This document shows, piece after piece, positions 1 to 5,978 of a stretch of DNA of 5,997 nt. The notes beneath the pieces are model-generated. The model was not told the DNA's origin. It searched no databases and was given only the letters and a program-made list of their open reading frames with translations. The stretch comes from VGDP01 sp964530335 (GTDB taxonomy: Bacteria; Pseudomonadota; Alphaproteobacteria; SP197). A program made the position numbers and the translations under genes. The stretch's first letter is position 1. Every line of letters begins with the position of its first letter. The stretch spans positions 1 through 5,997 of the forward strand of contig CAZGYG010000114.1 of assembly GCA_964530335.1 (NCBI GenBank), read 5' to 3'.

Positions 1-537
<537 letters not shown>

Positions 538-554
538 AGCGCGCGGACTCGCTA

Positions 555-654
555 CCCCTCACCCCGACCCTCTCCCAGCGGGAGAGGGAGTCGCGCGTTC
601 CCTCTCCAGTGGGAGAGGAAGGGGCCCATGGCGCAGCCATGGGAAGGTGAGGGG
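555..654. repeat. Composite inverted-repeat intergenic element (REP/MITE-like), three hairpins inside terminal repeats
   Basis: This 100-bp element is bounded by perfect 9-bp terminal inverted repeats, CCCCTCACC at 555-563 and GGTGAGGGG at 646-654. Three hairpins lie inside. The first is CCCTCTCCC-AGC-GGGAGAGGG at 568-588 (9-bp stem). The second is CCTCTCC-AGTG-GGAGAGG at 601-618 (7-bp stem). The third is CCCATGGC-GCA-GCCATGGG at 625-643 (8-bp stem). The CCCTCTCCC...GGGAGAGGG core resembles dispersed intergenic repeats common in proteobacterial genomes, which often yield spurious short peptides such as SQRERE or GEGRGEG. It lies 17 bp after the rho stop, between convergent genes. It could stabilise or terminate rho mRNA, although no U-tract follows any hairpin. 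Only one copy is in this window, so its dispersed nature is inferred from resemblance. Confidence 0.78.
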
Positions 655-698
655 GGAACACCGACGGGCCGGACAGAGTGCCCAACGGTATAAGGCGC

Positions 699-713
699 GC
701 GGCCCTGGGCCGC
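699..713. terminator. GC hairpin between convergent genes, possible terminator
   Basis: GCGGCCC-T-GGGCCGC is a perfect 7-bp dyad around one base, located between the rho stop (537) and the stop of the minus-strand secreted-protein gene (739). It begins 25 bp beyond that minus-strand stop. No T-run follows on either strand, so it is not a canonical intrinsic terminator. In practice the loop would open to several bases. It may be a transcript-end stabiliser for either gene, or simply a GC-rich palindrome. Confidence 0.3.
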
Positions 714-738
714 CACCCGCCCGCCGCTGTGAGCCGAC

Positions 739-1140
739 CTAAAAGTTGTTTGGGTTGCCCTTGGCGACGGTACCGGTGCCGCCGACGTTGCCATCCTTGT
801 CGATCCACTGGACCGTGTCGCCCTCGGCCGCGATGCCCCAGCAGCTGAACGTCGCCGGATCGCCGTAGTCGAAGCACATCGTGTCGCCCTCGATCGACCA
901 GGCGCCGGTGTAGGCGTTCTCGCCGGTGCCGCCCCGGATCGTGCCGTCGGCGCCGTAGTACTCGGCGTAGGGAACGTCGGGCAGCATGGTGCCGCTGATC
1001 GTCGTGTCGCCGATCAAGGCCTTGATGTCGTCGCCCGACAGGCGCATCGACTCGGCGGCGACGAACGACGGCGCGAAGGCGACGAGCACGGCGGCGATTG
1101 CGGCACCGAGCACGGCCCGCCGAACGAACGATTCTCTCAT
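739..1140 (-). CDS. Small exported protein of unknown function (133 aa, signal peptide, paired cysteines)
   Basis: I do not recognise a named family with certainty. The start at 1140 is chosen because a GGAGAG Shine-Dalgarno sequence lies 5 nt upstream and because it gives a clean Sec signal peptide. That peptide has a basic start (MRESFVRR), a hydrophobic segment of about 16 residues (AVLGAAIAAVLVAFAP) and probable cleavage after SFVAA at about residue 29. A longer reading to 1221 would add 27 arginine-rich residues that hide the signal. The mature part is about 104 residues, rich in Gly, Asp and Thr. It starts with MRLSGDDIKALIGDTTISG, then an AEYYGADGTIRGG stretch and CFDYGDPATFSCW, where two cysteines spaced 11 apart could form a disulfide. 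The pattern resembles small beta-rich periplasmic proteins common in alphaproteobacteria. A periplasmic location is inferred; no catalytic motif is seen. It lies 166 bp after the thioesterase gene, so it may have its own promoter. Confidence 0.8.
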   Translation of the reverse strand: MRESFVRRAVLGAAIAAVLVAFAPSFVAAESMRLSGDDIKALIGDTTISGTMLPDVPYAEYYGADGTIRGGTGENAYTGAWSIEGDTMCFDYGDPATFSCWGIAAEGDTVQWIDKDGNVGGTGTVAKGNPNNF

Positions 1141-1145
1141 GATGA

Positions 1146-1151
1146 CTCTCC
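1146..1151 (-). promoter_or_regulatory. Ribosome binding site of the small exported protein
   Basis: On the minus strand GGAGAG is followed by 5 nt and the ATG ending at 1140. It fixes that ATG as the start over the upstream in-frame ATG at 1221, where translation would mask the signal peptide. Confidence 0.7.
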
Positions 1152-1168
1152 GGATGCGGATGGTTGTC

Positions 1169-1183
1169 GCGGCACCGTGCCGC
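1169..1183. promoter_or_regulatory. Perfect dyad upstream of the small exported protein gene, possible operator or leader hairpin
   Basis: GCGGCAC-C-GTGCCGC is a perfect 7-bp dyad with a one-base centre. It lies 28 bp upstream of the ATG at 1140 and 17 bp upstream of its Shine-Dalgarno. Its position suits a repressor site overlapping a promoter or a 5'-leader hairpin. No convincing -35/-10 pair is visible next to it, and chance palindromes are frequent at this GC content. Confidence 0.25.
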
Positions 1184-1306
1184 CCGGGAACCATACGGGC
1201 GTTCCGCGCCGGCGGACGCATCTCGCCCGTAACATTCTCGTGAACGATGGCCGTCTACGGCCGGTTGAGAGGGTGTGCTCGACCTCGCCCGCGGTTTTGG
1301 GCGCGC

Positions 1307-1765
1307 TCAACGCCGGGCGAGCGAGATGCCGCGTCCCGCCCACGCGGGCAGGCTCGCCGCCCGGTACCGTTCCAGCCGGGCAATGACCGCGTCGGGGAAC
1401 GCCATCGTGCGGCCGGACCCGGTGTCGACGTGGACGCCCAGGTTCTCGACGGTCGCCCGCTCGATGCCGTCCACGGTCATGGTCATGGCGCTGCGCAGGC
1501 GCTTTTCGTCGTACTCGAGGACCGTGCCCTCGATGCGGAGCTCGGCCGGGGCGCGCACCTCCTTGAGAAGCCGCAGGTGGCATTCGACCGTGTAGAGCGC
1601 GCGGCCGGTCTCCTTCACGTAGGCGACGCCGATGCCGAGCTCGTCGCAGAAGGGCCAGTTGGCGATGCCGAAGGCGACGGAGTAGCCGGCCTCGTTGAGA
1701 TGGCCGATGACGTCGAGCCATTCCTCGCGCAGCGGCTCGACGTGCTGGAATGTCGCGATCGTCAT
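1307..1765 (-). CDS. Acyl-CoA thioesterase, hotdog fold (4-hydroxybenzoyl-CoA/YbgC or betainyl-CoA thioesterase-like)
   Basis: Predicted cytoplasmic enzyme of 152 residues that hydrolyses an acyl-CoA thioester. The N-terminus reads PLREEWLDVIGHLNEAGYSVAF, which fits the D-x-x-G-H-x-N motif of the family (Asp18, Gly21, His22, Asn24). It is followed by YTVECHLRLLKEV (58-70), the central strand region, and by RATVENLGVHVD (103-114) and a FP turn (123-124). The W-x-D-x-x-G-H-x-N-E pattern is closest in my memory to thioesterases found beside carnitine dehydrogenases (betainyl-CoA thioesterases). No carnitine gene is present here, so the substrate stays open. The start at 1765 begins the conserved domain; an upstream in-frame extension would run through the GFA gene. 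No strong Shine-Dalgarno precedes it. It lies 19 bp after the GFA-family gene on the same strand and is very likely co-transcribed with it. Family call firm, substrate unknown. Confidence 0.88.
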   Translation of the reverse strand: MTIATFQHVEPLREEWLDVIGHLNEAGYSVAFGIANWPFCDELGIGVAYVKETGRALYTVECHLRLLKEVRAPAELRIEGTVLEYDEKRLRSAMTMTVDGIERATVENLGVHVDTGSGRTMAFPDAVIARLERYRAASLPAWAGRGISLARR

Positions 1766-1784
1766 GGCTCGGAGACTTCGCGTA

Positions 1785-2198
1785 TCACCCGCGCTCGTCG
1801 CGGCCGGTCTTCTTGAACCGCTTGGCCTGGTCCTGGATATGGAGCCAGGGCAGGGCTTCCTCGGTGAAGACGTGGACGGTCGCCGGGTATCGGGCCGCGT
1901 CGTCCATGACGCCGAGATAGGCATGGACCTCGCCCGGCGCGCGCGCGCCGCCGTAGGTCAGCGGCGTGCCGCAATCGGCGCAGAAGCTGCGTTTCACGCC
2001 GGGCGAGGATTCATAGACCTTGGGCGCGCCCTGGGTGTAGCGGAAGTCTTTCTCGCGAAACCCGACGAAGGTGGCGACCGCCGAGCCCGTGTTGCGCCGG
2101 CAGCTCGCGCAGTGGCAGTGGGCGACCCACAAGGGTTCGCCGCTCGCCTCGAACCGTACCCTGCCGCACAAGCAATTGCCCGCGTGAACCTCAGCCAT
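1785..2198 (-). CDS. GFA family (CENP-V/glutathione-dependent formaldehyde-activating) zinc protein
   Basis: The protein has 137 residues, normal for single-domain GFA proteins. The cysteine pattern of the fold is complete: Cys9-x-Cys11 (NCLCGRVRF), Cys28-x-Cys30-x-x-Cys33 (HCHCASCRR) and Cys73-x-x-Cys76-Gly (FCADCGTPL). These are the residues expected to bind two zinc ions. The family is named after an enzyme reported to condense formaldehyde with glutathione, but most members have no proven activity, so no reaction is asserted here. A start at 2198 is supported by GGGAGG 5 nt upstream and by the Cys9 motif near the N-terminus. It follows the racemase gene after 65 bp that contain a strong hairpin, and it precedes the thioesterase gene by 19 bp. 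It may be read from the upstream operon through the hairpin or from its own promoter in the gap. Confidence 0.93.
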   Translation of the reverse strand: MAEVHAGNCLCGRVRFEASGEPLWVAHCHCASCRRNTGSAVATFVGFREKDFRYTQGAPKVYESSPGVKRSFCADCGTPLTYGGARAPGEVHAYLGVMDDAARYPATVHVFTEEALPWLHIQDQAKRFKKTGRDERG

Positions 2199-2203
2199 GT
2201 CCG

Positions 2204-2209
2204 CCTCCC
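2204..2209 (-). promoter_or_regulatory. Ribosome binding site of the GFA-family gene
   Basis: Minus-strand GGGAGG is followed by 5 nt (CGGAC) and the ATG ending at 2198. It is one of the strongest Shine-Dalgarno matches in the window. This contrasts with the overlapping genes upstream, which mostly lack one. Confidence 0.7.
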
Positions 2210-2225
2210 TCGACGGCGCCGGTCA

Positions 2226-2251
2226 GCGTGCGCCGGCAATGCCGGCCACGC
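2226..2251 (-). terminator. Hairpin directly after the racemase gene, possible operon terminator or mRNA-processing structure
   Basis: On the minus strand the 26-nt segment folds as GCGTG plus GCCGGC, loop ATT, then GCCGGC, a single bulged G, and CACGC: 11 base pairs with one bulge and a three-base loop. It starts 12 nt after the racemase stop codon at 2264. No U-tract follows, so full intrinsic termination is doubtful. Partial termination, attenuation or 3'-end protection between the racemase and the GFA gene is plausible. Confidence 0.4.
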
Positions 2252-2263
2252 CAGCGCGCAAAC

Positions 2264-2932
2264 CTAACCGGGCGTGTAACCGACGCTCACGGCGGTGATC
2301 GCGAGCCCGACCGCCGCCTGGGTCGGATCGATCACGGGCACGCCGAGCTCGCGTTGCAGGCCGTCGCGATAGGCCGCCATGCCGGCGCAGCCCAGCACGA
2401 TCACGTCGGCGCCCTTGTCGTCGCGGAGCCGCCGGCCGACCTCGGTCATGCGGGCCGTGACGCGGCGTTCGTCGTCGAGCTCGACCACGGCCATGTCGAG
2501 CGCGATCGAGCCGGCGAAGCGGTCGGCGATCCCGAGCATCCGCGCCATGCGCGCCTGGCGCACGACCGAGGCCGGGCGGATGGCGACGACGCCCACCCGT
2601 TCGCCGAAATTGAGCGCGCTCGTCAGCCCCGCCGCGCCGATGCCGATGACCGGGCGGTTCGTGGTCTCGCGCGCGGCGTCGAGCCCGGGGTCCGAGAAGC
2701 AGGCGATGACGAAGGCGTTCGAGCGGTTGTCCTCGCGCCCGATCAGCGCGCAGAGCGGCGGCACGACCCCGGCGATGTGGCGCGCGGTCTCGATGCCCGG
2801 CGGGCCTTCGGCGAGGGTAGCGCACGCGATCGCAGGCCCGTCGGCGCGGCGCAAGGGCTCGAGCGCCCGGTCCATGGCCGCCGTCACGCTCTCCGAGCTG
2901 TTGGGGTTGATGACGAGTATCCGGTTTGTCAT
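2264..2932 (-). CDS. Asp/Glu/hydantoin racemase family protein, probable hydantoin racemase
   Basis: Predicted cytoplasmic, cofactor-independent racemase of 222 residues, a typical length. It begins RILVINPNSSESVT, the family's N-terminal signature. Two catalytic cysteines are present where a two-base mechanism needs them: Cys78 in ACFSDPGLDAARE and Cys182 in LGCAGMA. GIGAAG (97-102) precedes the central helix. Known relatives interconvert D- and L-5-substituted hydantoins or allantoin enantiomers. The hydantoinase and carbamoylase in the same operon favour a hydantoin substrate, which is an inference. The ATG at 2930-2932 overlaps the hepT stop codon in an ATGA, with no evident Shine-Dalgarno (upstream GAAACGCC), so translation probably depends on coupling to hepT. 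Allantoin racemase or another member of the superfamily remains possible. Confidence 0.92.
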   Translation of the reverse strand: MTNRILVINPNSSESVTAAMDRALEPLRRADGPAIACATLAEGPPGIETARHIAGVVPPLCALIGREDNRSNAFVIACFSDPGLDAARETTNRPVIGIGAAGLTSALNFGERVGVVAIRPASVVRQARMARMLGIADRFAGSIALDMAVVELDDERRVTARMTEVGRRLRDDKGADVIVLGCAGMAAYRDGLQRELGVPVIDPTQAAVGLAITAVSVGYTPG

Positions 2933-3270
2933 GGCGTTTCGATGATCGCCAGTTGCGCAACCAAATTCGGAACTTGCTGTGAGACCGCGAGCCAGATGAG
3001 GTCCATGTCGACGGAATCATAGCCGTGAATCAGGTGGTCACGGGTGCCTGCGATGCGCTGCCAGGGGATATTGCCATGGGCGGCGCGAAACGTATCGGAC
3101 AACCGCTTCACCGCTTCCCCGATGATGAGAAGCTGATGTTGGACCGCCGACCGGGTACGCAAATCGGCGAGGAACTGGTCTTTGGTCATCCCGGCGATGA
3201 ACGTCGCTATGAAGCGGCCCGCGCGGACAATGTCGGCGATCGATTCGGCGTCACGCGGAGAAGATGACAC
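2929..3270 (-). CDS. hepT: HepT-like HEPN (DUF86) ribonuclease toxin
   Basis: The protein has 113 residues and matches the HepT/DUF86 HEPN fold over its whole length. Features in order are RDAESIADIVRAG (6-18), the acidic DQFLADLRTRSAVQHQL segment (31-47), IGEAVKRLS (50-58), NIPWQRIAG (67-75), and the RNase motif R-x4-H-x-Y as Arg77-DHLI-His82-G-Tyr84. The end is VDMDLIWLAVSQQVPNL. The R-x4-H-x-Y motif is intact, so the toxin should be active. In characterised type VII systems the cognate MntA AMPylates the tyrosine of this motif, which would be Tyr84. The start is GTG (3268-3270), inside the last 20 bp of mntA; the next Met is residue 28 and would remove part of the domain. No good Shine-Dalgarno is present, suggesting coupling. 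The GC of 2941-3240 counts to 179/300 (about 60%), clearly below the neighbours, consistent with acquisition. The stop overlaps the racemase ATG. Confidence 0.92.
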   Translation of the reverse strand: MSSSPRDAESIADIVRAGRFIATFIAGMTKDQFLADLRTRSAVQHQLLIIGEAVKRLSDTFRAAHGNIPWQRIAGTRDHLIHGYDSVDMDLIWLAVSQQVPNLVAQLAIIETP

Positions 3271-3580
3271 GGGCCGAATCCAATATGGCGCGGCGACGGA
3301 TCGGGTTGCCGCCTTGCTCGACGCCCTTGCGCGTCAGAAGATCGACCGGCCGATGAAAGACCTCGGCGAGCTCCTCCTGCACGGCGACATGATCGAAAAG
3401 GCTCCACGGCGCGTCGGGTTCGTAGGAGACGATGAGGTCAAGGTCGCTCGAGCCCGTCGCGTCGCCGCGAGCGAACGAGCCAAAAAGCGCGAGCTCGGTG
3501 ATGCGCCAGCGCCGGCAGACGTCGACCAGACGATCGACGGACACGCCTTCGGGAAGCTCGTTCGGTTCGGGTAGCTTCAT
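3251..3580 (-). CDS. mntA: MntA-like minimal nucleotidyltransferase antitoxin
   Basis: The protein has 109 residues with the minimal nucleotidyltransferase fold. The hallmark G-S-x10-D-x-D is complete: Gly34-Ser35 in LFGSFARGD, then Asp46 and Asp48 in SDLDLIV, with the third acidic residue Asp80 in RPVDLL. These coordinate Mg and ATP. Relatives add AMP to the partner HEPN toxin and neutralise it, so this is the expected antitoxin of the adjacent hepT, which it precedes and overlaps by 20 bp. The ATG at 3578-3580 overlaps the carbamoylase stop in ATGA, with no clear Shine-Dalgarno (upstream GTGCCGCCGCC). The frame stays open upstream to 4591, but that part is an antisense-quality, Arg/Ala-rich shadow of the carbamoylase gene. 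The pair is the toxin-antitoxin module embedded in the hydantoin operon. Confidence 0.92.
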   Translation of the reverse strand: MKLPEPNELPEGVSVDRLVDVCRRWRITELALFGSFARGDATGSSDLDLIVSYEPDAPWSLFDHVAVQEELAEVFHRPVDLLTRKGVEQGGNPIRRRAILDSARVIFSA

Positions 3581-4512
3581 GGCGGCGGCACCACGCCGGT
3601 CTGGCTGGCGATCAGCCCGTAGTGCTCGATGCGCCGGTGGGCGGCGAAGTCGAACACGGTTTCCTTGATGTACCGCCCGGCGTCGAGGTCGCAGTCGTAA
3701 ACGATCAGCTCGTCGCCGTCGGTCGCGGCCTGGGCGACGATCTCGCCGGTGGGGGCGACGATGCAGCTCCCGGCCATCATCTCGACGCCGTCCTCGAGCC
3801 CGGCCTTGGCCACGCCGACGACCCAGGTGCCGTTCTGGTAGGCGCCGGCCTGCATCGACATCTGATTGTGGAACATGCGCAGGTGCTCGGGCTCGCGCGC
3901 GACCCGGTTGCGTACCGGCGTGTTGTAGCCGCACGCCACCAGCTCGACCCCTTGCAGGCCCATCACCCGAAAAGTCTCTGGCCAGCGCCGGTCGTTGCAG
4001 ACGCACATGCCCATGATCCCGCCCATGGCGCGGAACACCGGGAAACCGAGATTGCCGGGCTCGAAGTAGCGTTTCTCGAGGTGCTGCCACGGGCGGCTTG
4101 GTTCGTTCTCGGCGTGGCCGGGCAGATGGACCTTGCGGTAGAGCCCGACGATCGCGCCTGAGGCATCGACGAGGATCGAGCTGTTGAACCGCCGCGTCCG
4201 CCCGGCCTCGGTCACGAGTTCCGCGTAGCCGAGATAGAACCCGAGGCTCAGCCGGCGCGCCGCGTCGAACAGCGGGCGGGTTTCCGGGCCTGGCATGGCG
4301 TCCTCGAAGAACCGATCGACCTCGGCCCAGTCGGCCATGTACCAGCGCGGAAAGAAGGTCGTCAGCGCGAGCTCGGGGAAAACGATCAACCCGGCGCCCT
4401 TGGCATGGGCCTTCTCCATCAGCCGGATCATGCGCGCGACCGCGCTCGCGCGCGGCTCGGTACGCGCGATCGGGCCGAGCTGCGCCCCGGCGACGGTCAG
4501 GACCCGGCTCAT
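3577..4512 (-). CDS. N-carbamoyl-D-amino acid hydrolase (D-carbamoylase), nitrilase superfamily
   Basis: Predicted cytoplasmic amidohydrolase of 311 residues that removes the carbamoyl group from N-carbamoyl-D-amino acids, giving a D-amino acid, CO2 and ammonia. The nitrilase triad is complete: Glu47 in VFPELALTTFFPRW, Lys127 in YRKVHLPGH and Cys172 in CNDRRWPE. The numbering coincides with what I recall for the characterised Agrobacterium enzyme. Other stretches specific to this branch are GYAELV (95-100), HLEKRYFEPGNLGFPV (144-159), CGYNTP (194-199), SMQAGAYQNG (219-228) and HYGLIA (297-302). These favour D-carbamoylase over beta-ureidopropionase or a general nitrilase. The ATG at 4510-4512 overlaps the hydantoinase stop as ATGA, and the stop overlaps the mntA start in the same way. 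The C-terminus ends in TGVVPPP, a few residues beyond the usual family end. Substrate preference among D-amino acids cannot be read from sequence alone. Confidence 0.95.
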   Translation of the reverse strand: MSRVLTVAGAQLGPIARTEPRASAVARMIRLMEKAHAKGAGLIVFPELALTTFFPRWYMADWAEVDRFFEDAMPGPETRPLFDAARRLSLGFYLGYAELVTEAGRTRRFNSSILVDASGAIVGLYRKVHLPGHAENEPSRPWQHLEKRYFEPGNLGFPVFRAMGGIMGMCVCNDRRWPETFRVMGLQGVELVACGYNTPVRNRVAREPEHLRMFHNQMSMQAGAYQNGTWVVGVAKAGLEDGVEMMAGSCIVAPTGEIVAQAATDGDELIVYDCDLDAGRYIKETVFDFAAHRRIEHYGLIASQTGVVPPP

Positions 4513-5924
4513 GCGGCGCGCGCCGCGAGCGGGCCCGGGGTGCCACAGCGCAGGAACCGGCCGCGCCCGGGGCGCGCCGCGAGCTCGCCATCGCTCACCA
4601 CGACCTCGCCCGCGGCGATCACCGTGGTCGGCCAGCCGCGAATCCTGCGGCCTTCGTAGGGCGTGTAGCCGGCGTTGTCGTGCAGCATGGCCGCGCCGAT
4701 CGTGACCTCGCGGTCCGGGTCCCAGATGGCGATGTCGGCGTCGGCGCCCGGCGCGATCGTGCCCTTGCGTGGGTAGAGCCCGTAGAGCCTGGCGTGGTTC
4801 GTCGCCGTGACCTGGACGAACCGTTCGGCGCTCATGCGCCCCTTGCCGACCCCTTCCGAGAACAGGAGCGCGAGCCGGAGTTCGATCCCCGGCACGCCGT
4901 TGGCGACCTTCTGGAACGGGGCGTCGGGCCCGTGGGCGAGCTTGCCGCCGGCGTCGTAGCGGTAGGGCGCGTGATCCGAGGAGAACACATCGAGCGTGCC
5001 ATCGCCGAGCGCGCGCCACACCAGTTCCTGGTTCGCTTCGTCGCGCGGCGGCGGGCTGCACATGAACTTGGCGCCCTCGAAGCCGGGCCGGTCGAGGTCG
5101 GCCGCGGTCAGGAACAGGTATTGCGGGCAGGTCTCGCCGTGGATCGGCAGGGCTTGGGCGCGCGCCCAGCGGATCTGCTCGATCGCGGCCCCGGACGAGA
5201 CGTGGACGATCAGGATCGGCACCCCCGCGACCTCGGCCAGGGTGATCGCGCGGTGCGTCGCCTCGCGCTCGGCCGGCACGGCGTGGGCGTGGGCATGATA
5301 CTTGGGCGCGGTCTTGCCCGCGGCGATCAGCCGCTCGGTCAGCCACTCGATCACGTCGTGGTTCTCGGCGTGGACCATGACCAGCGCGCCCTCGCGCCCG
5401 GCCAGCGCGAGCACGTCGAGGATCTGGCGGTCGTCGAGCCTGAGGCGTTCGTAGGTCATGTAAATCTTGAACGACGTGAAGCCGTCGCGGATCAGCGCCG
5501 GGAGTTCCTGGCCGAGCGCCGTGGGCGTCGGGTCCGCGACGATCAGGTGGAACGCGTAGTCGGTGTACGACTTTCCGTTGGCCTCGGCGTGGTAGTCCTC
5601 GACCACTCGGCGCAGCGATTGCCCTCGGTGCTGGCAGGCGAACGGGATGATCGTGGTCGTGCCGCCCATCAGCGCCGAGCGCGAGCCCGAGGTGAAATCG
5701 TCCGCCGTGCGCAGGCCGAACGAGGACGCCTGGGCGATGTGGCAATGGCTGTCGATGCCGCCGGGCATGACCAGACGGCCCGTGGCGTCGATCTCACGCG
5801 TGGCCTTAGGCAGGTCGCGGCCGAGCACGGTCACGCGCCCGCCGGCGATGCCCACGTCGCAGCGCACGCTGTCGCCCGCGGTCACCACCGTGCCGCCGCG
5901 AATCACCAGGTCGAGCCCGGGCAT
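4509..5924 (-). CDS. D-hydantoinase / dihydropyrimidinase (cyclic amidohydrolase)
   Basis: Predicted cytoplasmic, dinuclear-metal enzyme of 471 residues that opens 5-substituted hydantoin or dihydropyrimidine rings to N-carbamoyl amino acids. Metal ligands are all visible: His60-Cys-His62 in GGIDSHCHI, the carboxylated lysine Lys153 in FKIYMTY, His185 in VMVHAEN, His241 in IVHVSSG and Asp317 in SSDHAPY. Tyr158 is the likely catalytic tyrosine. The N-terminal LDLVIRGGTVV and C-terminal ADADIAIWDP segments form the beta-sandwich domain of the amidohydrolase superfamily. SHCH instead of the more common PHTH suggests a distinct subgroup, although all ligands are kept. The ATG at 5924 has GAGGAG 5 nt upstream. 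It is the first gene of the operon and overlaps the carbamoylase start by 4 bp. With the carbamoylase and racemase downstream, hydantoin-to-D-amino-acid conversion is a better guess than reductive pyrimidine breakdown, but both remain possible. Confidence 0.95.
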   Translation of the reverse strand: MPGLDLVIRGGTVVTAGDSVRCDVGIAGGRVTVLGRDLPKATREIDATGRLVMPGGIDSHCHIAQASSFGLRTADDFTSGSRSALMGGTTTIIPFACQHRGQSLRRVVEDYHAEANGKSYTDYAFHLIVADPTPTALGQELPALIRDGFTSFKIYMTYERLRLDDRQILDVLALAGREGALVMVHAENHDVIEWLTERLIAAGKTAPKYHAHAHAVPAEREATHRAITLAEVAGVPILIVHVSSGAAIEQIRWARAQALPIHGETCPQYLFLTAADLDRPGFEGAKFMCSPPPRDEANQELVWRALGDGTLDVFSSDHAPYRYDAGGKLAHGPDAPFQKVANGVPGIELRLALLFSEGVGKGRMSAERFVQVTATNHARLYGLYPRKGTIAPGADADIAIWDPDREVTIGAAMLHDNAGYTPYEGRRIRGWPTTVIAAGEVVVSDGELAARPGRGRFLRCGTPGPLAARAA

Positions 5925-5929
5925 TACAG

Positions 5930-5935
5930 CTCCTC
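5930..5935 (-). promoter_or_regulatory. Ribosome binding site of the hydantoinase gene
   Basis: Minus-strand GAGGAG is followed by 5 nt (CTGTA) and the ATG ending at 5924. It is the only strong Shine-Dalgarno visible in the five-gene overlapping run, which fits ribosome loading at the first gene and coupling downstream. Confidence 0.75.
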
Positions 5936-5948
5936 GCCTCGATTGGGG

Positions 5949-5978
5949 TATCTACGCAGCCGGCGATGCCCGGGTCAA
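5949..5978 (-). promoter_or_regulatory. Candidate sigma-70-type promoter of the hydantoin operon
   Basis: On the minus strand TTGACC (5978-5973, five of six matches to TTGACA) is separated by 18 nt from TAGATA (5954-5949, a weak -10). A start near 5942 would give a leader of about 18 nt ending in the GAGGAG ribosome site, a sensible geometry. An inverted repeat GCCGGCG (5959-5965) / CGCCGGC (5980-5986) spans the -35 box and could be a regulator site. The -10 is poor and the region is GC-rich, so this is a candidate only. Confidence 0.32.

Noticed and set aside
568..588. Hairpin as a classical intrinsic terminator for rho
   Set aside because: The stem is strong, but no T-run follows on either strand, so it is kept as part of the repeat and not called a terminator.
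1249..1262. Dyad GGCCGT-CT-ACGGCC after the thioesterase gene as a terminator
   Set aside because: It has a short stem, a two-base loop and no U-tract, and such palindromes are expected by chance at this GC content.
1695..2267. Plus-strand open frame opposite the GFA and thioesterase genes
   Set aside because: It has composition-driven shadow character, no motifs, and crosses two well-supported minus-strand genes.
2228..3022. Plus-strand open frame of 264 codons opposite the racemase
   Set aside because: It is antisense to a clear racemase gene, His/Arg/Ala-rich, with no family signature.
3251..4591. Long frame that would extend MntA by about 337 residues
   Set aside because: The extension is low-complexity Arg/Ala-rich shadow of the carbamoylase gene. 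The MntA domain starts naturally at the ATG at 3578-3580.
3577..5745. Apparent 722-residue fusion reading frame across hydantoinase and carbamoylase
   Set aside because: Only the part from 4512 down encodes a recognisable protein. The upstream part is Arg/Pro/Ala-rich out-of-frame reading of the hydantoinase gene, typical of high-GC DNA with few stops.
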